Assembly (NCBI RefSeq): GCF_020176795.1
Contig: NZ_JAIUKE010000098.1
Location: 1 to 33,167, forward strand
DNA: 33,167 nucleotides
Source: Streptomyces sp. 8L
Lineage (GTDB): Bacteria > Actinomycetota > Actinomycetes > Streptomycetales > Streptomycetaceae
Direction of reading: 5' to 3'
The notes below the pieces were generated by a model. It worked only from the letters and a program-made list of their open reading frames with translations, did no database searches and was not told the DNA's origin. Positions 1 to 7,072 of the stretch are shown here, one piece after another. Made by a program: the position numbers and the translations under genes. Each line of letters begins with the position of its first letter. Positions within the stretch are counted from its first letter, which is position 1.

Positions 1-1
1 G

Positions 2-235
2 CCCACCCCCTACTACACCCGCACCACGGCCCCCGGCTATCTGCCGCAGCTGCTCGCCAGGCATCACCTGGCGCCGGACGGCACGCCGCTGGCCTCCGGC
101 GCCGGGGGCCCGGTCCGCGACGTGTCCGGGATGCGCAGGGCCGTGCGCCAGGCCGTGCGCGGCGCGGCGCGGGGCGCCTACCGCCACGGCGTGCAGCGCG
201 TCGCGCCCGTCATCCGCCGGATGGGCGAGCTGTGA
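2..235 (+). CDS. C-terminal end of a gene entering from upstream, possibly a glycosyltransferase
   Basis: An open frame runs from the window edge to a TGA at 233-235. The 77 visible residues start with a P/Y-rich segment and end in an Arg/Ala-rich amphipathic tail (RRAVRQAVRGAARGAYRHG and onward). No catalytic motif is visible. The next gene starts 38 bp downstream on the same strand and belongs to a nonulosonic acid operon, so by context this could be a glycosyltransferase of the same pathway. That is inference from position only. Coding character (third-position GC, no stops) is clear; identity is not. Confidence 0.6.
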   Translation, partial: PTPYYTRTTAPGYLPQLLARHHLAPDGTPLASGAGGPVRDVSGMRRAVRQAVRGAARGAYRHGVQRVAPVIRRMGEL

Positions 236-273
236 ACGAAGCCGGCCGCAACCCACGAACCCACGGAGCAGAC

Positions 274-1491
274 ATGACCGTCCTCGCCGTGATCCCCGCC
301 CGCGGGGGATCGAAGGGCGTACCCGCGAAGAACCTCGCACAGGTCGGCGGCGTACCCCTGGTGGTACGGGCCGTACGGGCGTGCCGCGCGTCCCGCAAGG
401 TCACCGACGTGGTCGTGTCCACGGACGACCCGGCGATCGCCGACGCGGCCCGCGCCGCGGGCGCCGAGATCGTCCTGCGGCCCGCCGCGATCGCCGGGGA
501 CACGGCGACCAGCGAGGCGGCCGTGCGGCACGCGATGGACGGGTTCGAGGCGATGCGCGGCGTCACCGTCGACGTGGTGCTGCTCGTGCAGTGCACCAGC
601 CCCTTCATCACCGCCGCCGACATGGACGGCGTGGCCGGGGCGATCACCGACGAGGGCGCCGACACGGCATTGACGGTCGCCCCGACGCACGGCTTCATCT
701 GGCGCGAGGGCGGCGCGAGCAGCGCCGAGGCCGACGGCTACGGCGTCAACCACGACAAGTCCAACCGGCCGCGCCGCCAGGACCGGCCCCAGGAGTACCT
801 GGAGACGGGCGCCGCGTACGCGATGCGCGCCGACGGCTTCCGCGAGGTGGGCCACCGCTTCTTCGGCCGTACGAAGCTGGTGGAGACCGGCGCGGCGCGG
901 GTCCTGGAGATCGACGACCCGCACGACCTCGCCCGCGCCCGCGCGCTCGCCCCGCTGCTCGACCCGGCGGTGCTGCCCTCCCACGACGACATCGACGCGG
1001 TCGTCCTCGACTTCGACGGCACGCAGACCGACGACAAGGTCTATGTCGACTCCGAGGGCCGCGAGATGGTCGCGGTGCACCGCGGCGACGGTCTCGGCGT
1101 GGCCGCGCTGCGCCGCGCGGGCCTGCGGCTGCTGGTGCTCTCCACGGAGCAGAACCCGGTCGTCGCGGCCCGCGCCGCGAAGCTCAAGGTGCCGGTGCTG
1201 CACGGCATCGACCGCAAGGATCTCGCACTGAAGCAATGGTGCGACGAGCACGGGGTCACGCCGGAACGCGTGCTGTACGTCGGCAACGACGTCAACGACC
1301 TCCCGTGCTTCGGCCTCGTCGGCTGGCCCGTGGCCGTCGCGAGCGCCCATGACGCCGTCCGCGCCGCGGCGCGCGCCGTCACCACGACCCCGGGCGGCGA
1401 GGGGGCGATCCGCGAGATCGCCGGCTGGCTGCTCGGCCCGGGGTTGCACATCCCCACGCCTCACCTGCCCCCCACCCATGCCGAGAACTAA
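274..1491 (+). CDS. neuA: Acylneuraminate (nonulosonate) cytidylyltransferase fused to a HAD phosphatase
   Basis: Predicted to activate a nonulosonic acid (Neu5Ac, Kdn or similar) with CTP to the CMP-sugar. Residues 1 to about 230 form the cytidylyltransferase domain, opening with the nucleotide-binding loop IPARGGSKGVPAKN and carrying QCTSPF near residue 107. From about residue 240 a second domain shows HAD motif I, DFDGTQTDD (D246 and D248), then VLSTEQN and GNDVNDLP, as in KdsC-type phosphatases. That domain may remove the 9-phosphate before activation; this is inferred. An in-frame GTG at 232 overlaps the preceding stop, but the ATG at 274 has GGAG upstream and begins directly at the conserved MTVLAVIPARGG, so I chose it. 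It is 405 aa. NeuB follows 9 bp later, so the two are surely co-transcribed. Vertebrate CMP-sialate synthetases have a comparable two-domain plan. Confidence 0.9.
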   Translation: MTVLAVIPARGGSKGVPAKNLAQVGGVPLVVRAVRACRASRKVTDVVVSTDDPAIADAARAAGAEIVLRPAAIAGDTATSEAAVRHAMDGFEAMRGVTVDVVLLVQCTSPFITAADMDGVAGAITDEGADTALTVAPTHGFIWREGGASSAEADGYGVNHDKSNRPRRQDRPQEYLETGAAYAMRADGFREVGHRFFGRTKLVETGAARVLEIDDPHDLARARALAPLLDPAVLPSHDDIDAVVLDFDGTQTDDKVYVDSEGREMVAVHRGDGLGVAALRRAGLRLLVLSTEQNPVVAARAAKLKVPVLHGIDRKDLALKQWCDEHGVTPERVLYVGNDVNDLPCFGLVGWPVAVASAHDAVRAAARAVTTTPGGEGAIREIAGWLLGPGLHIPTPHLPPTHAEN

Positions 1492-1500
1492 GGACAGTTC

Positions 1501-2427
1501 ATGAACACCGACGCCTCTTCCCGCCTGCGCACGCTGGGTTCGCGCACGGCAGGACCCGGTCGTCCCGTCTATGTCACGGGTGAGATCGGGATCAACCACA
1601 ACGGCGAGCTCGACAACGCGATCGCGCTGATCGACGTCGCCGCCGAGGCCGGCTGCGACGCCGTCAAGTTCCAGAAGCGCACCCCGGAGATCTGCACCCC
1701 GCGCGACCAGTGGGACATCGAGCGCGACACCCCCTGGGGCCGGATGAAGTACATCGACTACCGCCACCGTGTGGAGTTCGGCGAGGACGAGTACCGCGCC
1801 ATCGACGAGCACTGCAAGGAGAAGGGCATCGCCTGGTTCGCGTCCCCGTGGGACACCGAGGCGGTCGCGTTCCTGGAGAAGTTCGACTCCATCCCGGCGC
1901 ACAAGGTCGCCTCCGCGTCCCTCACGGACGACGAGCTGCTGCGCACGCTGCGCGCCACCGGCCGTACGGTCATCCTCTCGACGGGCATGTCGACGCCGAA
2001 GCAGATCCGGCACGCCGTCGAGGTGCTCGGCAGCGAGAACATCCTGCTCTGCCACGCCACCTCGACGTACCCGGCGAAGGCCGAGGAGCTCAACCTGCGG
2101 GTCATCAACACCCTCCAGAACGAGTTCCCGAACGTGCCGATCGGCTACAGCGGCCACGAGACGGGCCTGCAGACCACGCTCGCCGCGGTCGCCCTCGGCG
2201 CCACCTTCGTGGAGCGCCACATCACCCTGGACCGCGCGATGTGGGGCTCCGACCAGGCCGCCTCCGTCGAGCCGGGGGGCCTTCAGCGGCTGGTCCGCGA
2301 CATCCGCACCATCGAGGCGTCCCTCGGTGACGGCGTGAAGAAGGTCTACGAGTCCGAGCTCGGCCCGATGAAGAAGCTCCGCCGCGTCGCGGGCGTCGTG
2401 GCCGAGGCCGAGTCGGCGAAGGCCTGA
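1501..2427 (+). CDS. neuB: N-acetylneuraminate/Kdn synthase family protein (NeuB) without SAF domain
   Basis: Condenses phosphoenolpyruvate with a hexose (ManNAc or mannose, free or 6-phosphate) to make a nine-carbon nonulosonic acid. Visible family signatures are GEIGINHNG (residues 21-29), DAVKFQKR, STGMSTPKQI, LCHATSTYP, IGYSGHETG and the metal-site region VERHITLDRAMWGSDQAAS. At 308 aa it ends soon after the TIM barrel (MKKLRRVAG), whereas many NeuB proteins are about 340-350 aa with a C-terminal antifreeze-like SAF domain; none is present here. It lies 9 bp after the cytidylyltransferase and 11 bp before the next gene, with AAGGA upstream of the ATG. From memory, the S. coelicolor homologues (SCO4881/SCO4882 region) are linked to a Kdn-containing teichulosonic acid of the wall, so a wall glycopolymer is the likely product. 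The exact sugar cannot be read from the sequence. Confidence 0.92.
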   Translation: MNTDASSRLRTLGSRTAGPGRPVYVTGEIGINHNGELDNAIALIDVAAEAGCDAVKFQKRTPEICTPRDQWDIERDTPWGRMKYIDYRHRVEFGEDEYRAIDEHCKEKGIAWFASPWDTEAVAFLEKFDSIPAHKVASASLTDDELLRTLRATGRTVILSTGMSTPKQIRHAVEVLGSENILLCHATSTYPAKAEELNLRVINTLQNEFPNVPIGYSGHETGLQTTLAAVALGATFVERHITLDRAMWGSDQAASVEPGGLQRLVRDIRTIEASLGDGVKKVYESELGPMKKLRRVAGVVAEAESAKA

Positions 2428-2438
2428 GCGGGCGGGCC

Positions 2439-3521
2439 ATGCCGAGTCCGAGCGGGGAACGAGCCCCGCGCCGCCGCGAGCTGCGCGCCCGACGGGCGAT
2501 CGCGTTCGTGGAGAGCCCGGTCCAGCTGCTGAACGTGCTGGAGTGGGCGAGGACGGGTGGGGCGGACGACGACCTGACCGTCGTCGTGCTCTCCCCCACC
2601 GACCCGATGTCGCGCGGCCAGCTCCGCAGGATGGCCGAGCTGGCCCGCGACGAGGGCTGCACGGTGCGCTGGCAGGAGGCCAGGTCCGGCGCGGGGGCCC
2701 CGCTCAAGACGGTGCGCCAGCTGGCACCGCTGCTGCACCGGGCGGGGCGGATCGTGATCGGCGACCCGTTCTCCCGGTACGTGCAGCTGCTGCTGACGAT
2801 GGCCCGCGGAAAGCGGCTGACCGTCGTCGACGACGGTACGGCGACGATGGAGTTCCTCGGCCAGCTCGCGCGCGGCGGACGCCTGGTGCGCTGGCACCGG
2901 CGCGGCGGCCCGCGCGGGCCCCGTGAACTCGTCCTCGCCCCCGTCACGGCGGCGGCCCGCCGCCGCCTCACCCCCACGGCCGCCCGCTCCGTGGAGGTCT
3001 TCACCTCCATGCCCGTGCAGGAGGTGCCCGAGGGCATCGACGTGACGGAGAACCGCTTCGAGTGGACCCGCGCCACGTTCGGCCCGCCGAAGCTCCTCGA
3101 CGGCGCCGACCTGGTCGGCACGTCGCTCGTGGAGACGGGCGTCGTGGACGTGGCGCAGTACACCGAGGCCGTCACGTCGCTGGCCCGCGAGCACCACGCC
3201 ATCCGCTACTTCGCGCACCGCCGCGAGAACGCCGACAAACTGCACGCGCTGCACGCGGCGACCGGCCTGGAGATCGTCCGCCCCGACCTCCCCCTGGAGG
3301 TCATCGCCCGCAGAGGCCCCACGAGCCGCACGATCCTCAGCTTCCCCTCCACGGTCGTCCACACCCTCCCCCTGGCCCTCGCGGACACCGGCGTGAAGGT
3401 CGCGGTCTGCGACATCGCCCCGGAGTGGCTCAAGGCCAACGCATCCCCCCGCGCCCAGGGCTTCCTCTCGGGGGTGACAAGCGCGGCAAAGGACGTCCAC
3501 CGGCTGGTGACCCCGGCGTAG
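2439..3521 (+). CDS. Sialyltransferase-like (GT52/polysialyltransferase-like) protein
   Basis: Third gene of the nonulosonate operon, 360 aa. Three short motifs typical of bacterial GT-B sialyltransferases can be picked out in the right order: an acidic D-D-G (residues 131-133, context TVVDDGTA), a basic YFAHRRE with His at residue 260 in the place of the usual H-P motif, and a serine/threonine pair S304-T305 (FPSTVVH). The opening FVESPVQLLNVLEW also resembles the start of polysialyltransferase-type proteins (IxSPxQxLN). Predicted role: transfer of CMP-activated nonulosonic acid onto a cell wall acceptor, probably on the cytoplasmic side since no signal peptide or membrane span is seen. The His is followed by Arg rather than Pro, so donor specificity may differ. 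The function is motif-based inference supported by the neighbouring CMP-sugar genes. Confidence 0.7.
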   Translation: MPSPSGERAPRRRELRARRAIAFVESPVQLLNVLEWARTGGADDDLTVVVLSPTDPMSRGQLRRMAELARDEGCTVRWQEARSGAGAPLKTVRQLAPLLHRAGRIVIGDPFSRYVQLLLTMARGKRLTVVDDGTATMEFLGQLARGGRLVRWHRRGGPRGPRELVLAPVTAAARRRLTPTAARSVEVFTSMPVQEVPEGIDVTENRFEWTRATFGPPKLLDGADLVGTSLVETGVVDVAQYTEAVTSLAREHHAIRYFAHRRENADKLHALHAATGLEIVRPDLPLEVIARRGPTSRTILSFPSTVVHTLPLALADTGVKVAVCDIAPEWLKANASPRAQGFLSGVTSAAKDVHRLVTPA

Positions 3522-3631
3522 GGCTGCGGCGGGCGGGGCTCCGTCACGGGGGTGAGGCGGGACGGGCCGGAGTGCAGGCGGAACGCGGCGTACCCCGTCT
3601 CCTCCGGGGTTGCTCGCACCACCTCCCCAAG

Positions 3632-3646
3632 TTACAGTTATTACAG
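3632..3646 (+). promoter_or_regulatory. AT-rich TTACAG direct repeat upstream of the antitoxin, candidate promoter/operator
   Basis: Two copies of TTACAG separated by TTA sit immediately before an ATG at 3647. TACAGT at 3633-3638 is a plausible -10 element and would place the transcription start at about 3645, so the ATG at 3647 could be read as a leaderless start. The repeat could equally be an operator for the HTH protein encoded just downstream. It stands out because the surroundings are very GC-rich. Confidence 0.4.
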
Positions 3647-3682
3647 ATGACGCGTAGGCGGGGTCAGCGATCGGAGGCGGCC

Positions 3683-4132
3683 ATGGCTCGTTCCAGCGTT
3701 CTTGCCCGTGCCGAGAAGGTGGAGCCGAATCCCTTGCACCAAGGTGCGCTCGCGGCGACTGCCCGGATGGCGCCGGAGGCGGTCGAGGTGTTGGTGCGCA
3801 CCCGGGACGGCAGCGAGCTCGTACTGCCGGGGGAGTTGGTCCGCCTGCTTCTGACCTCGGCCGGTGAGCTTGCCCGTGGGCACGCGGTGACGGTCTTGGC
3901 GTCCGAGACGCTGCTGTCGCCCGCTGAGACCGCCGAGCTTCTGGGTCTGTCCAGGCCGTTCGTCGCACGCTTGCTCGATGCCGGCGACATCCCTTCGAAG
4001 AACCTGCCGGGCAGTAGCCACCGGGTGGTCCGCCTTGTGGACGTGTTGATGTTCCAGCAGCAACGCGCACGACGCCGGGAGGGCCGGCGCCAAATCGAAG
4101 ATGCCCTGGAGGGCGTCGATCCGGCCTCATGA
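3683..4132 (+). CDS. HTH (excisionase-like) antitoxin of a PIN toxin pair
   Basis: A 149-residue protein with a helix-turn-helix of the excisionase/MerR type at about residues 78-122 (LLSPAETAELLGLSRPFVARLLDAG, then SHRVVRLVDVL). Residues 30-70 (VEVLVRTRDGSELVLPG) are typical of antitoxins paired with PIN-domain ribonucleases. Expected role: bind its own promoter and neutralise the toxin encoded 45 bp downstream. I chose the ATG at 3683 because GGAGG precedes it with 5-nt spacing; an in-frame ATG at 3647 would add 12 residues and could start a leaderless transcript. The C-terminal stretch is Arg-rich and acidic at the very end. AT-rich upstream DNA and less extreme codon bias than the flanking genes suggest acquisition. 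Confidence 0.82.
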   Translation: MARSSVLARAEKVEPNPLHQGALAATARMAPEAVEVLVRTRDGSELVLPGELVRLLLTSAGELARGHAVTVLASETLLSPAETAELLGLSRPFVARLLDAGDIPSKNLPGSSHRVVRLVDVLMFQQQRARRREGRRQIEDALEGVDPAS

Positions 4133-4177
4133 TCCGCGTGGCACGAGTAGCCGTCGAAACGAAGAAAGAGGGGGAGC

Positions 4178-4753
4178 GTGGCAGCGCGGGTCTTCGTGGA
4201 CACCAACGTCCTGTTTCCGTTCTCGGTCATGGACGTGATGCTGGCCCTCACCGAGGATGCCATCCACGAGATCGTGTGGTCCGAACGGCTGCTCGCGGAG
4301 TGGGAGCGGGTAATCGTCCGGGAGGGAAAGCGTTCGGCGGAGTCGGCTGCCGCGGTTGTCCAAGCCGTCCGGCGTTTCTTCCCCGACTGCGAGATCGAGA
4401 CCGCGGTATACGGGCACCTCGTGGATGAAATGCCGGGTGATGACCCCGACGACCGGCATCACTCGGCGGCAGCGGTGGCGGCCGGTGCCGGCGCCCTGAT
4501 CACGTGGAACGTTGCCGACTTCCCCGCCGGCGATTTGGCCGAGCGCGGAGTGCGGGTGATCGACCCGGATTCGTACTTGTGCGAGCTGTACAAGGAGTTA
4601 CCGCACGAGGTCGCGGAGACGGTGGTCAGACTTGTCGGAGAGAAGCGCAACCCGCCAGTCACCCTCGCTGATGCCATCGCCCGACTCACGAAGGCCGGCC
4701 TACCCGCCTTCGCTGACCTGCTGACAGGACACCTCGGGCACCGAATGAGGTGA
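4178..4753 (+). CDS. PIN-domain toxin (VapC-like ribonuclease)
   Basis: A 191-residue PIN protein. The acidic catalytic set is visible: D8 (VFVDTNVLF), E41 (LLAEWERV), D91-D92 (DPDDRHHSAA) and the late WNVADFP (residues 110-116). The DPDDRH...AAAVAAGA plus TWNxxDFP arrangement is characteristic of the PIN_3 type of toxin paired with HTH antitoxins. It presumably cleaves RNA when freed from its antitoxin; the RNA target is unknown. The GTG start at 4178 has GGGGGAG just upstream. Residues 130-191 extend past the usual PIN core with a helical tail. After the stop the same frame continues straight into the stump of a flavoprotein gene. Confidence 0.85.
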   Translation: MAARVFVDTNVLFPFSVMDVMLALTEDAIHEIVWSERLLAEWERVIVREGKRSAESAAAVVQAVRRFFPDCEIETAVYGHLVDEMPGDDPDDRHHSAAAVAAGAGALITWNVADFPAGDLAERGVRVIDPDSYLCELYKELPHEVAETVVRLVGEKRNPPVTLADAIARLTKAGLPAFADLLTGHLGHRMR

Positions 4754-4774
4754 CGCGAGGCAATCCCTCCAACA

Positions 4775-4987
4775 GAACACGAACTCGCCCGGTGGGCTCT
4801 GCCCTACGTGAACTCCGCTCAGGCGGCCCACCCCGCGTACGCCGAGAGCCTGCGGAAGCTGCGCGCGATGGGCGTCCTCATCGGCTCCTACGAGCCCCAC
4901 CGGCCCAAGGCAGGCGGCGGGGCGGACCGCTTCCACTGGGAAGAGGCGCTCGACCTGCTCGCGCCCAGGGTTGCCGCCCGGGCGTGA
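4775..4987 (+). pseudogene. 3' remnant of a flavoprotein (phosphopantothenoylcysteine decarboxylase-like) gene
   Basis: In the reading frame that follows the PIN stop codon, a coding-looking stretch encodes LPYVNSAQAAHPAYAESL, then LRAMGVLIGSYEPHRPK and AGGGADRFHWEEALDLL before a TGA at 4985-4987. I recognise this as the C-terminus of the Streptomyces flavoprotein family related to phosphopantothenoylcysteine decarboxylases. There is no start codon or N-terminal flavin-binding half; the sequence before about 4775 does not resemble the family. The gene has therefore been truncated, with the toxin-antitoxin pair occupying the place of its 5' part. Low chance of expression as a separate peptide. 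Confidence 0.7.
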
Positions 4988-5001
4988 CCGCCTCCGCACC
5001 C

Positions 5002-5025
5002 TCAGAACGACAGAACGTCAGAACA
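5002..5025. repeat. Three tandem 8-bp units of the form WCAGAACR
   Basis: TCAGAACG, ACAGAACG and TCAGAACA follow each other directly and run across the stop codon of the mutase gene on the minus strand. The spacing is exact. Possibly a transcript-end structure or a simple slippage product; no function can be assigned. Confidence 0.6.
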
Positions 5026-6619
5026 CGTTCGCCGGTACGTACGTGCCCCAGATCTCGCGCAGCGCGTCGCAGACCTCGCCGACCGTGGCGCGGGCGGCCA
5101 GTGCCGCCTTCATCGGGTAGAGGACGTTGTCCTCACCGCTCGCCGCCTTGCGCAGGTCGGACAGGGCCGCGTCGACGGCCTCCTGGTCGCGTTCCGCGCG
5201 CAGCGCGGCGAGGCGGGCGGCCTGCTGGGCCTCGATGGCGGGGTCGACGCGCAGCGGCTCGTACGGCTCTTCCGTGTCCAGCTGGTAGCGGTTGACGCCG
5301 ACGACGACGCGCTCGCCGCTGTCCGTCTCCTGCGCGATCGTGTACGCGCTGCGCTCGATCTCGTTCTTCTGGAAGCCGTGTTCGATCGCGTCGACCGCGC
5401 CGCCCAGGTCCTCGACGCGCTCCATCAGCGCGAGCGCCGCCGCCTCCACCTCGTCCGTCAGCTTCTCGACGACGTAACTGCCCGCGAACGGGTCGACGGT
5501 GGCGGTGACATCCGTCTCGTACGCGAGGACCTGCTGCGTACGCAGCGCCAGGCGGGCGGACTTGTCCGTGGGCAGGGCGATCGCCTCGTCGAACGAGTTG
5601 GTGTGCAGCGACTGCGTGCCGCCGAGGACGGCCGCGAGGCCCTGCACCGCGACCCGTACGAGGTTGATCTCCGGCTGCTGCGCGGTGAGTTGGACGCCCG
5701 CGGTCTGCGTGTGGAAGCGCAGCATCAGCGACTTGGGGTTCTTCGCGCCGAACTCGTCGCGCATCACCCGGGCCCAGATCCGGCGCGCGGCACGGAACTT
5801 GGCGACCTCTTCGAGGATCGTCGTACGGGCGACGAAGAAGAAGGACAGGCGGGGCGCGAAGTCGTCCACGTCCATCCCGGCCGCGACGGCGGTCCGTACG
5901 TACTCGATGCCGTCGGCGAGCGTGAACGCGATCTCCTGCGCGGGCGAGGCGCCGGCCTCCGCCATGTGGTAACCGGAGATCGAGATGGTGTTCCAGCGCG
6001 GGATCTCCGCCTTGCAGTACTTGAAGATGTCGGCGATCAGCCGCAGCGACGGCTTCGGCGGGAAGATGTACGTGCCGCGCGCGATGTACTCCTTCAGCAC
6101 GTCGTTCTGGATCGTGCCGGTGAGCTTGTCCGCCGGTACGCCCTGCTCCTCCGCGACGAGTTGGTACATCAGCAGCAGCAGCGCGGCGGGCGCGTTGATG
6201 GTCATCGACGTGGAGACCTTGTCCAGCGGGATGTCGCCGAACAGCACCCGCATGTCGTCGATGGAGTCGATGGCGACGCCGACCTTGCCGACCTCGCCCG
6301 CCGCGATGGGCGCGTCGCTGTCGTGGCCCATCTGCGTGGGCAGGTCGAAGGCGACGGACAGCCCCATCGTGCCGTTGGCGATGAGCTGCTTGTAGCGCGC
6401 ATTGGACTCGGTGGCCGTGCCGAAGCCGGCGTACTGCCGCATCGTCCAGGGCCGTCCGGTGTACATCGTCGGGTACACACCGCGCGTGTACGGGTACGAG
6501 CCGGGCTCGCCCAGCTTCTCGGCCGGGTCCCACGCGTCGTCCAGATCGCCCGGCCCGTAGACCGGCGCCACGGGGAATCCGCTCTCGGTCAGTCGTTCGC
6601 GGCCGGGCTCGCGCGCCAT
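5018..6619 (-). CDS. Acyl-CoA mutase large subunit, methylmalonyl-CoA mutase type, without B12 domain
   Basis: A 533-residue TIM-barrel mutase catalytic domain with the hallmark segments [52 protein letters not shown] and [13 protein letters not shown]. It catalyses adenosylcobalamin-dependent carbon-skeleton rearrangement of an acyl-CoA. Tyr63 (RQYAGF) and Arg181 (ARGTYIF), exactly 118 residues apart, align with Tyr89/Arg207 of methylmalonyl-CoA mutase rather than the Phe/Gln pair of isobutyryl-CoA mutase, so a carboxylated substrate is predicted. The chain ends at GTYVPANVF with no cobalamin-binding DxHxxG domain, so a separate small subunit must be supplied from elsewhere; none is encoded next to it. 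The ATG at 6619 is chosen over upstream starts because AGGAGG lies 8 nt before it and the upstream sequence is low-complexity. Confidence 0.88.
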   Translation of the reverse strand: MAREPGRERLTESGFPVAPVYGPGDLDDAWDPAEKLGEPGSYPYTRGVYPTMYTGRPWTMRQYAGFGTATESNARYKQLIANGTMGLSVAFDLPTQMGHDSDAPIAAGEVGKVGVAIDSIDDMRVLFGDIPLDKVSTSMTINAPAALLLLMYQLVAEEQGVPADKLTGTIQNDVLKEYIARGTYIFPPKPSLRLIADIFKYCKAEIPRWNTISISGYHMAEAGASPAQEIAFTLADGIEYVRTAVAAGMDVDDFAPRLSFFFVARTTILEEVAKFRAARRIWARVMRDEFGAKNPKSLMLRFHTQTAGVQLTAQQPEINLVRVAVQGLAAVLGGTQSLHTNSFDEAIALPTDKSARLALRTQQVLAYETDVTATVDPFAGSYVVEKLTDEVEAAALALMERVEDLGGAVDAIEHGFQKNEIERSAYTIAQETDSGERVVVGVNRYQLDTEEPYEPLRVDPAIEAQQAARLAALRAERDQEAVDAALSDLRKAASGEDNVLYPMKAALAARATVGEVCDALREIWGTYVPANVF

Positions 6620-7072
6620 GGTCGTTGCCTCCTGGAAGCTCGTGTGGGCCGGGCGCCCACCTGCTGCGGACGGCGGCGGGGACACCGCGCCGGCGCCGGA
6701 TGGTGCCCAGGTCGTCAGCGTCCTTGCGGCGGACTGTAGCGGCGCGGATGCGCCCGGTGGAGGGCCACACGCTGGGACCTTGCTCACAGCGCGGGCGGGG
6801 TTCCCGGCACGTCGGGACGCGGGAGGGAGCGGGGAAGGAGAAAGAGGGACGGCGCGGACGGGACCGGGGGAACGTGTCCCGCCCGCGCCTGTGCGCCGAG
6901 CCGAAGGTACGGGGGGAACCCCCGGCTCTGTGCGCTGCCGATGACCAGTCGGCTCACTCATTACTGCGCCACGGCTCGAAAAAATGTCACACCCTTTTGC
7001 GCGACGGGCGTACGCGGCGGGCGGCCGCCCGGTGCGGGCCTGCCGCGACGCGCCCGGCGAGGCGGCCGGAGA
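6620..7072. other. Gene-free stretch upstream of the mutase gene
   Basis: About 450 bp with no convincing gene. The part next to the mutase holds its AGGAGG site. An AT-richer pocket at about 6975-7000 contains, on the minus strand, GGGTGTGACATTTTTTCG. This T run directly follows the sigma-factor operon in its direction of transcription, so it could be part of a transcript end, or part of the mutase promoter. The rest is GC-rich without a visible repeat. Confidence 0.5.

Noticed and set aside
178..2220. A 680-residue open frame on the minus strand across the nonulosonate genes
   Set aside because: It is a shadow of the GC-rich plus-strand genes; its product is an Arg/Val/Asp-rich sequence with no recognisable domain, while the plus strand encodes clear NeuA and NeuB proteins.
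6620..6961. N-terminal extension of the mutase to give 647 residues
   Set aside because: The added 114 residues are low-complexity, and AGGAGG lies 8 nt before the ATG at 6619, where the product starts like the family.
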